Notes: generated by a model from the sequence alone, not told the origin. DNA of 64,000 nt from Asticcacaulis benevestitus DSM 16100 = ATCC BAA-896 (GCF_000376105.1 NZ_AQWM01000006.1:62001-126000), one strand, 5' to 3'; counted from the first letter of the stretch, positions 16,288-25,853 are shown. A program made the numbers and translations.

Positions 16288-16617
16288 TCAGTTCTCGCTT
16301 GGCTTAAGTTCAAACGGTTGCGCAAGGCCGTCAGCTTCTGCTGTCGCCGCAGGGTTCGATTCAGGTCTGTCGCTAGCTTCCCCCTCACCGCCTCCCCTAA
16401 AAAACGCTGCCCCCACTTTGCGCAATCCCTCCTTCCGTTCAGCCTTGGTGTCTTTCACCATGGCCAGCAGTCCACCGGCCAATGTGTCGATGTCGAGCGT
16501 GTCGGCACCAGTGGCGATGACCAGCTCGCCCAGTTGTTTTACCTTTCTGTCTTTCAACGTTCTGGCGCGATCGTTCAGTGCCTTCAGTTCCGCATCGAAG
16601 TCCCTCGGTTTACGCAT
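16288..16617 (-). CDS. traC: Conjugal transfer protein TraC, Ti type
   Basis: A 109-residue protein with a charged coiled-coil start (MRKPRDFDAELKALNDRART), the core GELVIATGADTLDIDTLAGG and an acidic disordered tail. This is the layout of TraC relaxosome accessory proteins that help TraA nick oriT. The ATG at 16617 is preferred to 16632 because the family begins near KPRDFD. It is transcribed away from traA with the oriT-like region in between, as on Ti plasmids. Confidence 0.85.
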   Translation of the reverse strand: MRKPRDFDAELKALNDRARTLKDRKVKQLGELVIATGADTLDIDTLAGGLLAMVKDTKAERKEGLRKVGAAFFRGGGEGEASDRPESNPAATAEADGLAQPFELKPSEN

Positions 16618-16683
16618 AGCTGTCTCCGTCATTTGAACTTGAGACCATTATAGGATAGGCTGCCTGGATATGCTCCAGTGTTA

Positions 16684-16760
16684 CCGAGACCGGGTGAGAC
16701 AGCCCGGTCCATCCCGAGATTTAATCTTGGGAGGGCGCGCTTATACGTCGTGCCGACGTA
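16684..16760 (+). other. Putative origin of transfer (oriT), Ti/IncQ type
   Basis: The traC-traA intergenic region holds GGGCGCGCTTATACGTCG (about 16733-16750), ending in a perfect TACGTCG-TGC-CGACGTA palindrome (16744-16760). From memory, pTi and RSF1010 nick regions share a GGGCGCAATTATACGTCGC-like core. Upstream lie GACCGGG/CCCGGTC (about 16687-16708) and a one-mismatch TCCCGAGATT/AATCTTGGGA palindrome. Its position between divergent traC and traA is the classical Ti arrangement. The nick position is not determined. Confidence 0.7.
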
Positions 16761-16788
16761 GGCTTTTAGGCGTAATTGGTATGTCGCC

Positions 16789-19713
16789 ATGGCGATATAT
16801 CATCTCTCCGTCAAAGTGATTTCCCGAGCGGCCGGCTCCAGCGCCGTAGCCTCGGCTGCCTATCGTTCGGCCTCGCGGCTGTACGATGAGCGGCTGGATC
16901 GCGCTCAGGACTTTACCAACAAGACCGGCGTCGTTCATTCCGAGGTCATGCTCCCCGACAACGCACCACCCGAATGGTCGGACCGTGAGCGGCTGTGGAA
17001 CGACGTCGAGGCCTTCGAGAAACGCAAGGATGCCCAGCTCTCCCGTGAGGTCGAGTTCGCCATTCCGCGTGAGATGAACCAGCAGCAGGGCATCGACCTC
17101 GCCCGCGACTTTGTTCAGCGTGAGTTTGTCGATCAGGGCATGGTGGCTGACCTCAATGTGCACTGGGATATCGGCACCGACGGCCAGGCCAAACCGCACG
17201 CCCATGTCATGCTGACCATGCGCGAGGTCAGCGAAGACGGCTTTGGCCCCAAGGTGCGCGACTGGAACCGCGTCGAGTTGGTCGAGCACTGGCGCGAGGC
17301 CTGGGCCGAGCATGTCAATCAGCGTCTTGCCGAACTCGATATCGACGCCCGTATCGATCACCGTACACTCGAAGAGCAAGGCATCGACCTGGAGCCACAG
17401 GGCAAGATCGGCGCAGCGGCACGGCGCATGGAAAGCCAAGGTCTTGAGGCCGAGCGCATCGAGGATCACGCCGATATCGCCTACCGCAATGGCGAACATA
17501 TCCTCGCCAACCCGAAGATTGCCTTAGACGCCATCACCCACACCCAGGCGACCTTCACCAAGCGCGACCTGGCCATGTTCGTGCATCGCCATTCCGACGG
17601 CGCCGATCAATTCAACGCCGTCATGACCGCCGTACGGCAATCGCCCGATCTGGTCGAACTGGGCAAGGACGGGCGTGGCGATGAGCGCTTCACCAGCCGC
17701 GACATGATCGAGACTGAACAGCGCTTGCAACGGGCGGCGGACCTGATGAAGGCGCGTGAGCATCATCGCGTATCAACCGCCAACAGAGAGATGGTTCTAG
17801 GCCGCGCCGAGGCGCGCGGCTTCACCCTGTCAGGTGAACAGAATGCCGCATTGGCGCATGTCACCAAGGCCGATGGACTCAGCATCGTTGTCGGCTATGC
17901 CGGCACCGGCAAGAGCGCCATGCTGGGCATAGCTAAAGAGGCGTGGGAAGATGCCGGCTACACCGTCAGAGGGGCTGCCTTGTCCGGCATTGCTGCCGAG
18001 AACCTCGAGAGCGGTTCAGGGATTGCGACACGCACCATTGCCAGTCTGGAGCATCAATGGGGCAAGGGCCGTGAAGTTCTTACAGCACGTGATGTCCTGG
18101 TGGTCGACGAAGCCGGCATGGTCGGCAGCCGGCAGATGGAGCGCGTGCTGTCCGCCGCGGCCGAGGCCGGGGCCAAGGTCGTCCTGGTGGGTGATCCCGA
18201 ACAGCTCCAGGCGATTGAGGCTGGTGCGGCGTTCCGCTCGATCCATGAGCGCCATGGCGGCGTCGAGATCACCCAGGTGCGCCGTCAGCACGAAGACTGG
18301 CAGCGAGACGCCACCCATCAGCTCGCCACTTGCAAAACGCAAGTTGTGCTAAATGCCTACTACGATCATGGCCATGTTCACGAGGCGGAAACGCGCGAGG
18401 AGGCTCGCAAAGACCTGGTCGAGCGGTGGGACAAGGATCGGATTGATAACCCCGAAGCCTCACGGCTGATCCTTACCCACACCAATGACGAGGTGCAGGT
18501 ATTGAACGCCCTGGCGCGCGAGCGACTTAAAGCCAGAGGTGAGTTGAGCGACGACGTTGAGGTTAAAGTCGAGCGTGGCGATCGCACCTTTGCAGCCGGA
18601 GACCGGGTCTTGTTCCTCAAGAACGAACGCGGGCTTGATGAGCATGGCGGCGTGAAGAACGGCACCCTGGGGAGGGCGGAAGTTGTTGAGCCAAACCGCA
18701 TGTCTGTACGCCTGGACGATGGCCGGTCGGTGGCGTTTGCCCTGAAGGACTACAATGCCATTGATCACGGCTACGCCGTCACCATCCACAAGTCCCAGGG
18801 CGTCACGATTGACCGCGTCCATGTTCTGGCCACACCCGGCCTTGATAGCCATTCGAGTTATGTCGCCCTCTCCCGCCATCGTGACAGTGTCGACCTGCAC
18901 TATGGCAAAGACGACTTCGACGATCTGAACCGGCTCGGCCGTACCCTGTCGCGTGAGCGGTCGAAGGACATGGCGCTGGACCACGACGGCGCCAAAGACT
19001 TCGCCGAGCGGCGCGGCATCAGTTGGCGCGAACGTGTGGTCGAGATCATCCGCCAGGTGCCGGACAAGGTGCGCGGTCTGTTTGACGGTTTGGACCTTGG
19101 CCAGCGATCCAAGACACCACAACTAAAGCCTAACGATTACCGCGAGGACCGCGACGCTTTGCGCCGCAGCGCCATCCAGCGCCATGCCGGGGCGGTCAAC
19201 GATATCTTCCGTATGCACGACAAGGATCTCCCGGTTCTGCCGCACCAGACGACCGCCCTTGAGAAGGCCCGTGAGGAGTTGAATGGCTTTGATAAGCACG
19301 CGTCACATGACCTGGAGCAAGCCTATCAACGTGACCCGTCCATGGCCGCCGAAGCGGCGGGCGGCCGTATCCAGCGCTCAGTCCAAACCTTGCAGTTGGA
19401 AACCGAGATCAGGGCCGCCCCCGTGAAACGGGCCGATCGCTTCGTCGATGACTGGACACGGATGAACGCACGCCGGATCGGGGCGGAACGGTCTCGTGAC
19501 ACCACTACGGCCAACCGCCTCCGCGATCAGATGGGCGCCATGGCCAAGTCATTGGAACGCGACCCGCAGATGGAGTCGCTCCTGCGCAATCAACGCTTAG
19601 CCCTGGGCCTCAGTCGTAGCGGCACCGGATGGGATATGGAGCGGAAACTGTCGAGTGAGCTTGGCGCCAGCATCGGCCTTGAGCCTTCACGCGGCATCAG
19701 CATTGGAATGTAG
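16789..19713 (+). CDS. traA: Ti-type conjugative relaxase/helicase TraA
   Basis: This 974-residue protein starts MAIYHLSVKVISRAAGSSAV, the MobA/MobL relaxase domain, with the metal-binding PHAHVM near residues 135-140. A RecD-like helicase follows with Walker A GYAGTGKS (369-376), Walker B VLVVDEAGM and later helicase motifs including YAVTIHKSQGVT. It would nick oriT and unwind the transferred strand. With traC, traD and oriT but no TraG or type IV secretion genes, the island looks mobilisable rather than self-transmissible. Length is a little short of the roughly 1100 residues of Ti TraA. Confidence 0.95.
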   Translation: MAIYHLSVKVISRAAGSSAVASAAYRSASRLYDERLDRAQDFTNKTGVVHSEVMLPDNAPPEWSDRERLWNDVEAFEKRKDAQLSREVEFAIPREMNQQQGIDLARDFVQREFVDQGMVADLNVHWDIGTDGQAKPHAHVMLTMREVSEDGFGPKVRDWNRVELVEHWREAWAEHVNQRLAELDIDARIDHRTLEEQGIDLEPQGKIGAAARRMESQGLEAERIEDHADIAYRNGEHILANPKIALDAITHTQATFTKRDLAMFVHRHSDGADQFNAVMTAVRQSPDLVELGKDGRGDERFTSRDMIETEQRLQRAADLMKAREHHRVSTANREMVLGRAEARGFTLSGEQNAALAHVTKADGLSIVVGYAGTGKSAMLGIAKEAWEDAGYTVRGAALSGIAAENLESGSGIATRTIASLEHQWGKGREVLTARDVLVVDEAGMVGSRQMERVLSAAAEAGAKVVLVGDPEQLQAIEAGAAFRSIHERHGGVEITQVRRQHEDWQRDATHQLATCKTQVVLNAYYDHGHVHEAETREEARKDLVERWDKDRIDNPEASRLILTHTNDEVQVLNALARERLKARGELSDDVEVKVERGDRTFAAGDRVLFLKNERGLDEHGGVKNGTLGRAEVVEPNRMSVRLDDGRSVAFALKDYNAIDHGYAVTIHKSQGVTIDRVHVLATPGLDSHSSYVALSRHRDSVDLHYGKDDFDDLNRLGRTLSRERSKDMALDHDGAKDFAERRGISWRERVVEIIRQVPDKVRGLFDGLDLGQRSKTPQLKPNDYREDRDALRRSAIQRHAGAVNDIFRMHDKDLPVLPHQTTALEKAREELNGFDKHASHDLEQAYQRDPSMAAEAAGGRIQRSVQTLQLETEIRAAPVKRADRFVDDWTRMNARRIGAERSRDTTTANRLRDQMGAMAKSLERDPQMESLLRNQRLALGLSRSGTGWDMERKLSSELGASIGLEPSRGISIGM

Positions 19714-19730
19714 CAGAAAGGAAAACAGTC

Positions 19731-20414
19731 ATGACTGAGAATACGGATATTGAAGCAGAGCCAAAATCTCCGGCAGAAGCGTTCGAGGACTTGCGCCGCG
19801 AGGTGGCGTTTATGCGCAAGGTGATCGAGCGCATGGCCGACGACCACCGCGCAGCGCCCAATTACAGCGAGACGCTCGGCAGCATGGCGGATTGTCTGAC
19901 GGCGGCATCGGCGTCATTGGACTGGCTGACACAGCGCCCCATTGTGAAGACGACCGCTGAGCAAATGGCGCAACAGATGAGCAAGGCCGGGAACGAAGCG
20001 CGCGCCGCTGACCAACAGACCATCGCGGAGGCGGCGAAAGCCTTAAATGACACCAACCACGACCTGTCCAGTTGGATTGCGAGCGCTCGAAAGGCTGACG
20101 ATCAGGACCGTGAAGTCTTGCGGTTCAGTGCCATTGCGGTGGGCGTTGGTGCTGTTGTCGCCATCGTACTGACGATGGCATGTTTGAGGCTATTCCCCGA
20201 GCATGGCGCGGCTTGGCTTTTAGGTAAAGATCGGTTGGAGGCTGGCCAGCAATTGATGGCTTCGGCCGATCCAGACCAATGGGCCGCAATACAGGCAGCC
20301 GTCAACCTGGAACGCGACAACCATCAGCCAATCGTTGAATGCCAAAAGAACGCTGAGCGTACAGGTAAAGACCAGCGATGCCGTGTGACGGTGAAGGCAG
20401 CTTCCAAGCGATAG
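19731..20414 (+). CDS. DUF6118-family protein, traA-associated
   Basis: This 227-residue protein follows traA by 17 bases with AAGGAAA upstream. It has an acidic N-terminus (SPAEAFEDLRREVAFMRKVI), a helical region, one membrane helix (about residues 128-147, SAIAVGVGAVVAIVLTMACL) and a basic C-terminal tail. I recognise the pattern of DUF6118 proteins commonly encoded after traA in sphingomonads and caulobacters. Function unknown; a membrane-bound transfer accessory is plausible. Confidence 0.75.
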   Translation: MTENTDIEAEPKSPAEAFEDLRREVAFMRKVIERMADDHRAAPNYSETLGSMADCLTAASASLDWLTQRPIVKTTAEQMAQQMSKAGNEARAADQQTIAEAAKALNDTNHDLSSWIASARKADDQDREVLRFSAIAVGVGAVVAIVLTMACLRLFPEHGAAWLLGKDRLEAGQQLMASADPDQWAAIQAAVNLERDNHQPIVECQKNAERTGKDQRCRVTVKAASKR

Positions 20415-20621
20415 AATGTATTGCCATGCATAGACCAATGTCGTTCGGTTAACTGTATCGGCAATCGCCAGTCGGTTCTATACCAGCCACGCTTGCCGTT
20501 CAGTCCGTTAAAATGGCCATAACATCATGTACCTCGTGCCCTAATGGCCGTGACAAATGCCTTAACTACCCCTAGTTGTTGTCAGTTCTCGATGGAAATT
20601 AACATACAAGGCCCTGATCGG

Positions 20622-20849
20622 ATGACCGAAGAGAAAAAGAAGACAGAGCCACCCTTAGCTTTAAGTATGAGCTTTGATGAGGCTTTGGCGCGATTCGCGG
20701 TTACGAAGCCTTTAGAGGTTTCCGATAGCGTTGAACGTGCCAAAACAAAAAAGCCGCCACAGGATTTTACCCCGCGACGGCCGGTTAAGAAAGCTCCTCT
20801 ACCCATTAAGACAGAGCCGAAAGAGCCTAAAGCTCCTACGGATTCCTAG
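20622..20849 (+). CDS. Small basic/proline-rich protein
   Basis: A 75-residue protein with one ordered-looking motif, ALSMSFDEALARFAVTKP, followed by a Lys/Pro-rich disordered tail. FDEALxRF motifs of this kind occur in small proteins of alphaproteobacterial plasmids and islands; function unknown. ATG 20622 is preferred because the upstream residues to 20544 lack coding character, and ATG 20592 is an alternative. A terminator-like hairpin lies downstream at 21093-21133. Confidence 0.55.
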   Translation: MTEEKKKTEPPLALSMSFDEALARFAVTKPLEVSDSVERAKTKKPPQDFTPRRPVKKAPLPIKTEPKEPKAPTDS

Positions 20850-21092
20850 AGCCGCAGCATCGGGGGTGTTGGCACACGAATTCCAATTTTCCGAAGCGGA
20901 TGCGTGTGTAGGCGCGGACGATATGGCATGCCTTGTAGGCCATGGCAGTTAGTTCCCGATGACGTCATGTCATCAAGAGCGTTGCAAAGATTGAAGACTT
21001 GGTTTACCGTCGCCGCAGGGACAACGAGGCTCCAAGTCTCCTTTTCCGGTGGTCGCTCTCTACACCATGTAGGCCACCAGAACCCGAATTTT

Positions 21093-21133
21093 AGGCCGCA
21101 GACCCTGGCAGGGGTTTTGCGGCCTTACTTTTT
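21093..21133 (+). terminator. Rho-independent terminator
   Basis: AGGCCGCA (21093-21100) pairs perfectly with TGCGGCCT (21118-21125), followed by TACTTTTT. The surrounding 20850-21226 holds no convincing gene. Confidence 0.7.
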
Positions 21134-21226
21134 AGGCCCTTACATATTCGGTTTACCATGCTTCGCTGCGGAGTCAATCGGCCAATTGCTTTTTCCGCTT
21201 GTAGTTTTCCGCTTTATCCGCTTCTA

Positions 21227-21272
21227 GATTGCTAATTCCAATAGCGCGTGCTATTTGGCGTCATTAGCAATC
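21227..21272. promoter_or_regulatory. Nested palindromes before the 21288 gene
   Basis: GATTGCTAAT (21227-21236) and ATTAGCAATC (21263-21272) are perfect inverted repeats, and between them lies ATAGC-GCGT-GCTAT (21241-21254). The structure ends 15 bases before the start codon, so it is a candidate operator for the winged-helix-like protein encoded next, or an mRNA structure affecting its translation. Confidence 0.55.
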
Positions 21273-21287
21273 AGCGGAGAGATCTAA

Positions 21288-22094
21288 ATGGCAGAGGCAA
21301 CGACTAGAGTAAGAAGCCCAACCTACCCTAGCTTTTCGGTCGAAGAGGCCATTGAGAGGGCGCAGAAAATTCATTCAAAGGACCGTCGTAGCCAAATCAG
21401 CAGAGAGGTTGTCGCTGCCCATATGGGCTATAGTGGATTGAATGGGGCTGCCGATAAAGCCATTTCCAACATGATGCAGTATGGCATGCTGGAAAGGGTT
21501 TCTAAGGGTGAGCTCAAGCTTACGGAACTCGCAGCGGACATATTGCACCCGGACACTCCAGAGCAATATAGAAGCGCATTGCGCCAAGCGGCGTTCATGC
21601 CGCCATTGTTTCAGACTCTGAGAACCCGGTTTAGCGAAGACCAATTTTCCGATGCTGCGCTGAAGTCATATTTGATGAAACAGGAGTTCGCAGATGGGGC
21701 AATCAACCCCGTGATTAGGTCCTATACAGATAATTGCGCCTTCTTAAAGCGAGAGAACGCTTACGAAAGTGATGGTATTGGCGAATCAGTAGATGTAGAA
21801 TCGCCCGATCAGCGCAATGAAATGATCGTGACGCCAACTAGGGAGGTTGCCTACACGCCATATCAGGCCGCACCCACGAGTAGCAGCATAGGAGTTCCGG
21901 TGATGGTCGGTGAACAAGTACTTTATTCCGAGGTCGCAGGCCCTTCAAACTATCTGAAATTGATCGCTAGCGGCGAGCCAAATGAAGATTTGATTGAGGG
22001 GATCGAGAGTTATCTTTCCCGTCTTAAGAGGCGGATTCAGGCGTCAGCCAAACTAGCAGCCAGTCCCCCCGAAAGACAACTGGACCTAGACTAA
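21288..22094 (+). CDS. Unknown protein with N-terminal winged-helix-like region
   Basis: This 268-residue soluble protein starts behind GGAGAGA. Residues about 15-90 read like a winged helix (FSVEEAIERAQKIHSKDRRS, REVVAAHMGYSGLNGAADKA, MLERVSKGELKLTELAADIL). A middle part with PEQYRSALRQAAFMPPLFQT is followed by a flexible segment and a terminal helix (YLSRLKRRIQASAKLA). I do not recognise a family; it may act as a DNA-binding regulator or replication-type protein. It is monocistronic, with palindromes upstream and a terminator downstream. Confidence 0.75.
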   Translation: MAEATTRVRSPTYPSFSVEEAIERAQKIHSKDRRSQISREVVAAHMGYSGLNGAADKAISNMMQYGMLERVSKGELKLTELAADILHPDTPEQYRSALRQAAFMPPLFQTLRTRFSEDQFSDAALKSYLMKQEFADGAINPVIRSYTDNCAFLKRENAYESDGIGESVDVESPDQRNEMIVTPTREVAYTPYQAAPTSSSIGVPVMVGEQVLYSEVAGPSNYLKLIASGEPNEDLIEGIESYLSRLKRRIQASAKLAASPPERQLDLD

Positions 22095-22123
22095 GCGGCG
22101 GCTAAAAAGGTTGATAGGAAGTA

Positions 22124-22147
22124 AGGCCCGCTACGGCGGGTCTTTTT
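22124..22147 (+). terminator. Rho-independent terminator after the 21288 gene
   Basis: GCCCGC-TACG-GCGGGT followed by CTTTTT, 30 bases after the stop codon. The stretch from here to 22366 shows no gene. Confidence 0.85.
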
Positions 22148-22366
22148 ATGCCCGCCCTTCGTATTGGGTCAAGCACGTATATAGGCCCCAAAAATTTCCT
22201 GACTGGTATGCGTTTTAAATGCTCGCGTTGCTGCCATTTATGAGTTTACGGCCTAGCTGCCACTTGATTACCCTAAGGTTCGAAATAGCACCACTCGATG
22301 CCTGAACCCAGCCCATGTCAACGTCTTGCAATCCGTTGCAGTCGGTGGCCGCGTCCGACGTTTCAG

Positions 22367-23728
22367 TTATTTTGCAGAATATGTTTGAATTTCCTGGTCA
22401 GTGATTTGAGGAACCGCGCCGCAAACGAACGCCGAGAGGCTGACTGTTCGCATCCCTTTTATTCCTATACCTTTTTGAGGCAAGAAGTCCGCTTTAGGGT
22501 AGGCACGAGCAATCTGTGTAAGCAATATAGCCTCGTCGTGATCGTCGTAGCGCATTACATTACGGTTGACATTGCCATACCCGCCAAATTGGTTTTTCCA
22601 CGTGCTGAGAGGCAGGATAAGCACTTCACTGATGCCAAATTCATCCGCTCTGGAACTTACGAAATTGGCGAAAGTTTGGGCGTACGCCCGCCGCTCAATC
22701 TCTCCAGCCCCTTCACACCACAAAACCCTAAGCTGTTTCCTTTTGCCCTTTGGCGAGATTGCTTGTGGCGTAAGAATTGACTGTTGCTTGAGAGCATTAT
22801 CAACTTTGAGATTAAGCGTCGCTGCCGAAACAGGAGCAGGATGGCCGAGGTAAAATCCGCCTCCGAAAACCGATCCGGCCCCATTGAGATTAGGCTCGTC
22901 TTCCTCTGCGTTGGCAACATGCAGATCTGTCAGCCGCTTATCAGCGGTTAACATGATCGTCGCGATGTCACCCCCGCGCGTAATTTCTTCCGACAAAATC
23001 CGCCCGTAAGTATTGGTGTCTGAAGCGGTTTTCGTCGGGAGCGTACGGTACTGAATTAATATATTGCGCCGTGTGCGAGGATTAACGTCTTCATTGCTGT
23101 CGGAATTTTTGAACGCGTAACTGTCGATGAAAGGATTATTCCGGCAATTGTCTAACGCGATTACGACAGCAACGTCTTCCCGTTCAGTAAGCGAGTTGAA
23201 GAGCTCTGATATCGGATTGGCCACGAGATTAGCTGTGGCGACCTGCGCCCGCGTTGTATTTGATTTCCACGCGGAACTGATAGCGGCCTTATCAGCTAGG
23301 ACGGGCATCAAGAGAATGTGTCCATAGCTCTGAATGCCGTGACCAGTAAAATAGACGAAGACAATTGAACCTTTCGGTAAGGTCTTCGTCAGCGCTCCAA
23401 AGTCGGTCAACTTCTTAGAAAAACCATCCTTTTCAAGGTTGCAATACATATAGATCTTAAAGTCCTGCTTTCGCAATGCCTGTTCAACGTCAAGAAGGTT
23501 GCGCTCAGGCTGCTCATCCTTACAGGTCTGGTCGAGATCGTCGTAGAACGGCGATGTGCCGAGCTGATCAGCTGGATCTGGTATATTGTTTCGATTGTAA
23601 TCCCAATCGCCAATTAGCAAGGCGACTTTAGCTGGGGCAGGTGTTTGAGCGTAGCCGCCCCCCGTGAGTAAAAGAGAGGCCAGCAAGGCGCACGTCGTCA
23701 CCAAGGTGCCGAGAGTTAAGTGTCGCAT
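22367..23728 (-). CDS. Secreted caspase-family (peptidase C14) protein
   Basis: This 453-residue protein has a signal peptide (MRHLTLGTLVTTCALLASLL, cleavage near AQT). The caspase-like domain follows with KVALLIGDWDYN (34-45), the catalytic His in YFTGHG (His130) and the catalytic Cys in ALDNCRNNPF (Cys195). After residue 290 comes a roughly 150-residue C-terminal region I do not recognise. It should act in the periplasm or outside. It lies 32 bases after a papain-family protease gene on the same strand, so two different Cys-protease folds share an operon. Confidence 0.9.
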   Translation of the reverse strand: MRHLTLGTLVTTCALLASLLLTGGGYAQTPAPAKVALLIGDWDYNRNNIPDPADQLGTSPFYDDLDQTCKDEQPERNLLDVEQALRKQDFKIYMYCNLEKDGFSKKLTDFGALTKTLPKGSIVFVYFTGHGIQSYGHILLMPVLADKAAISSAWKSNTTRAQVATANLVANPISELFNSLTEREDVAVVIALDNCRNNPFIDSYAFKNSDSNEDVNPRTRRNILIQYRTLPTKTASDTNTYGRILSEEITRGGDIATIMLTADKRLTDLHVANAEEDEPNLNGAGSVFGGGFYLGHPAPVSAATLNLKVDNALKQQSILTPQAISPKGKRKQLRVLWCEGAGEIERRAYAQTFANFVSSRADEFGISEVLILPLSTWKNQFGGYGNVNRNVMRYDDHDEAILLTQIARAYPKADFLPQKGIGIKGMRTVSLSAFVCGAVPQITDQEIQTYSAK

Positions 23729-23760
23729 GTCTTTGTCCCACCAGGGAGTTGCTATGAGAT

Positions 23761-24603
23761 TTATGAAGGTGTAACCGTGTACATCCGCAATTGTCCGGCG
23801 ACTGTCGCGTCTGCAAGGATCGTTTCATAACTGACCCATGCAAACCCGGCGTCACCCCACCAAGTATCCCACGAGTTCATTATTTCGAAGGCGCCCTTGG
23901 TATCATCGTAACCAGTAATCAGCATGGCATGCCCGCCGACAATGGGACTATTCACCGCTCTATAGACCTTCCCCTCAGGTTTGGCCCATTGCAAGAAATC
24001 CCTTCGCACCTGAATGCCTAGGATAAGCGGCACACCTGAGGCTAAAGACGTTTTCGCGTAAGCCAGATCGGTTGCCACTTTCCAGCCACTGATGACTCTA
24101 TTGCCGCGCGCGACGTTATCTTCGTCCAGCTTCGGTAGGCGTGAGCACGTCGCTGGATCATAATCAAATGCAACTTTTGGCAAGATACCAAAACCCTGCA
24201 AGTAAGAGAGCGCGGTTTCGATATACATGCCGGTGCCGCAATTGATAGGCCAATGATTTGTTACACTATCGATCAGCATTCCGCGGTTATAGACGAACGA
24301 CGGACTAGTCAGTACAACGTTTTGATTGCGACGGTTAAGCAGGCAACTGGCCAATCCGTAGCCTACTGACCATCCAACACAAGAGCCTTGTTGCCCCTGA
24401 TTTCCAACCGGCGGGGCCAATGCGCGTACGGAAGCGATCGGCGGGTTCACCCCCTTTGAACCAAGGGTCTTTGGCAATCTCGACATCTCATCCGCCGGGA
24501 GAAAGTTTAAACCCAAGGCGGGCGTAGGATTTTGAGCGGATGCCTCACTGAATAGGCCCGCACCAACCGCCGCCATCGATGCGACGAAAAGACGTCGTTC
24601 CAT
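23761..24603 (-). CDS. Secreted papain-family (C1) cysteine protease
   Basis: This 280-residue protein starts at ATG 24603 with GGAGG upstream (an ATG at 24636 is also open). A signal peptide beginning MERRLFVASMAAVGAGL precedes the catalytic centre: VGNQGQQGSCVGWS (Cys75), GGHAMLITGYDD (His225) and IMNSWDTWWGDAGF (Asn243), all in C1 order. No propeptide is obvious. It is co-oriented with the caspase gene and diverges from a lipoprotein gene across a 271-base AT-rich gap, suggesting an envelope-level module. The substrate is unknown. Confidence 0.9.
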   Translation of the reverse strand: MERRLFVASMAAVGAGLFSEASAQNPTPALGLNFLPADEMSRLPKTLGSKGVNPPIASVRALAPPVGNQGQQGSCVGWSVGYGLASCLLNRRNQNVVLTSPSFVYNRGMLIDSVTNHWPINCGTGMYIETALSYLQGFGILPKVAFDYDPATCSRLPKLDEDNVARGNRVISGWKVATDLAYAKTSLASGVPLILGIQVRRDFLQWAKPEGKVYRAVNSPIVGGHAMLITGYDDTKGAFEIMNSWDTWWGDAGFAWVSYETILADATVAGQLRMYTVTPS

Positions 24604-24874
24604 TACCGCCTCCAAGTTGTGTGAAATTCTGAGCATTATGTAACTTCAGATTATAGAGGCAACAATATTTGACACTGGTTGTAAAGCTGCGAAAAATAAC
24701 AACGTTCCTACAATTAACTCTTTTTTGCTAGATATGACAAATTTAACACAACCTATAAACGCATAATTGACCGCATGAAGGTGCGATACAATTATCACAC
24801 GAAAATTTAAACGGTGAAAACCTATTGCGGTTAAACCAAAACTCACAAATGCTGGCAGACACATGGAGGCTAAA

Positions 24875-25747
24875 ATGACGATGAATTGGAAAATTGTTGT
24901 AGCGGCGACAACAGCGATAACAACCCTGACGGGTTGCCAGGCTTTCAATTTCGCACCGCCAAATCTGGCCCGCGAGTATCTGGAGACGGATAACAAACTC
25001 TGCCGCGTGCCACCAACGACCATAGAAAGTTCGCTGAAGTGCCTGGATGTGTTGCAGGTCGGATATCACAAAGCGGCCGATCAGCTTGCCAACGGCGTTC
25101 AAATCCTCGACCTGCCGATCATCGCTTTCGGGTCAAGTATTCTCCACTCGTCTGTTTTCTCTAAAAACCAAAAGGGCGTGAAAGACGGCTCAGTCGCCAT
25201 TGCGACTCTGCTCGCCGGACGTCAATACTATCAAGTGGCATCGAGACGAGTAACGCTGCTTAAAGCGGCCGCATCTCTACAATGTATAGCCGGTGTCGGA
25301 AATAAGCTCCGCGGCCTTGATGACCTTCACCTGAAAACATGGAAAGAGGCCTATGCCTGGAGCGCGTCCCAAAGCACCCCCGTCGCCATTTCAATAAATC
25401 ATTATGCGCCAATGGTAATAAATGCTCATATTGAAATTGGAAACGCAGTCGATTCAACGCAAAACAAGCTCCAACAACAGTGGGCAACGCCAACGGAACC
25501 CGCCTTCGCGGATATGAACGCATACTACAAAGCCGTGTCCGCCGAATTAAAATCTAACGAAGAAAGTGCGCGAAACGCTGCGCTGACAGCCACAAGCGCT
25601 TCTATTAATTCGCCTATGGGATTTGCGCCTCTAAGCAACGGAGGCAAAGACAGCACCTATGCTAACCTTATCTCAGACGAGGCTTTCTTGCTCAATTTGA
25701 GTAACCTACACATCTCACTGGACGAATGTCAGAAACTGAGTGAATGA
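24875..25747 (+). CDS. Unknown lipoprotein, divergent from the protease pair
   Basis: This 290-residue protein starts at ATG 24875 behind GGAGG. A lipobox, TTLTGCQA, predicts a lipid-anchored Cys. The rest is a helical protein with DGSVAIATLLAGRQYYQVAS and several heptad-like segments; no family recognised. Its gene shares a promoter region with the papain/caspase operon, so it may be a substrate, inhibitor or partner of these periplasmic enzymes. Confidence 0.8.
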   Translation: MTMNWKIVVAATTAITTLTGCQAFNFAPPNLAREYLETDNKLCRVPPTTIESSLKCLDVLQVGYHKAADQLANGVQILDLPIIAFGSSILHSSVFSKNQKGVKDGSVAIATLLAGRQYYQVASRRVTLLKAAASLQCIAGVGNKLRGLDDLHLKTWKEAYAWSASQSTPVAISINHYAPMVINAHIEIGNAVDSTQNKLQQQWATPTEPAFADMNAYYKAVSAELKSNEESARNAALTATSASINSPMGFAPLSNGGKDSTYANLISDEAFLLNLSNLHISLDECQKLSE

Positions 25748-25853
25748 GGGCGTCGAGAACGCCCACACATCTTGCCGATTACACTTCAAATGGCCAAAGG
25801 TATTGAACCGCACCGCGCTTGCCGGCGGCCCTAACTCGCGAGTGGATAGGGGT

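Noticed and set aside
20904-21227. 107-codon plus-strand frame
   Set aside because: Its coding region includes a terminator hairpin, and it has no ribosome site or recognisable features.
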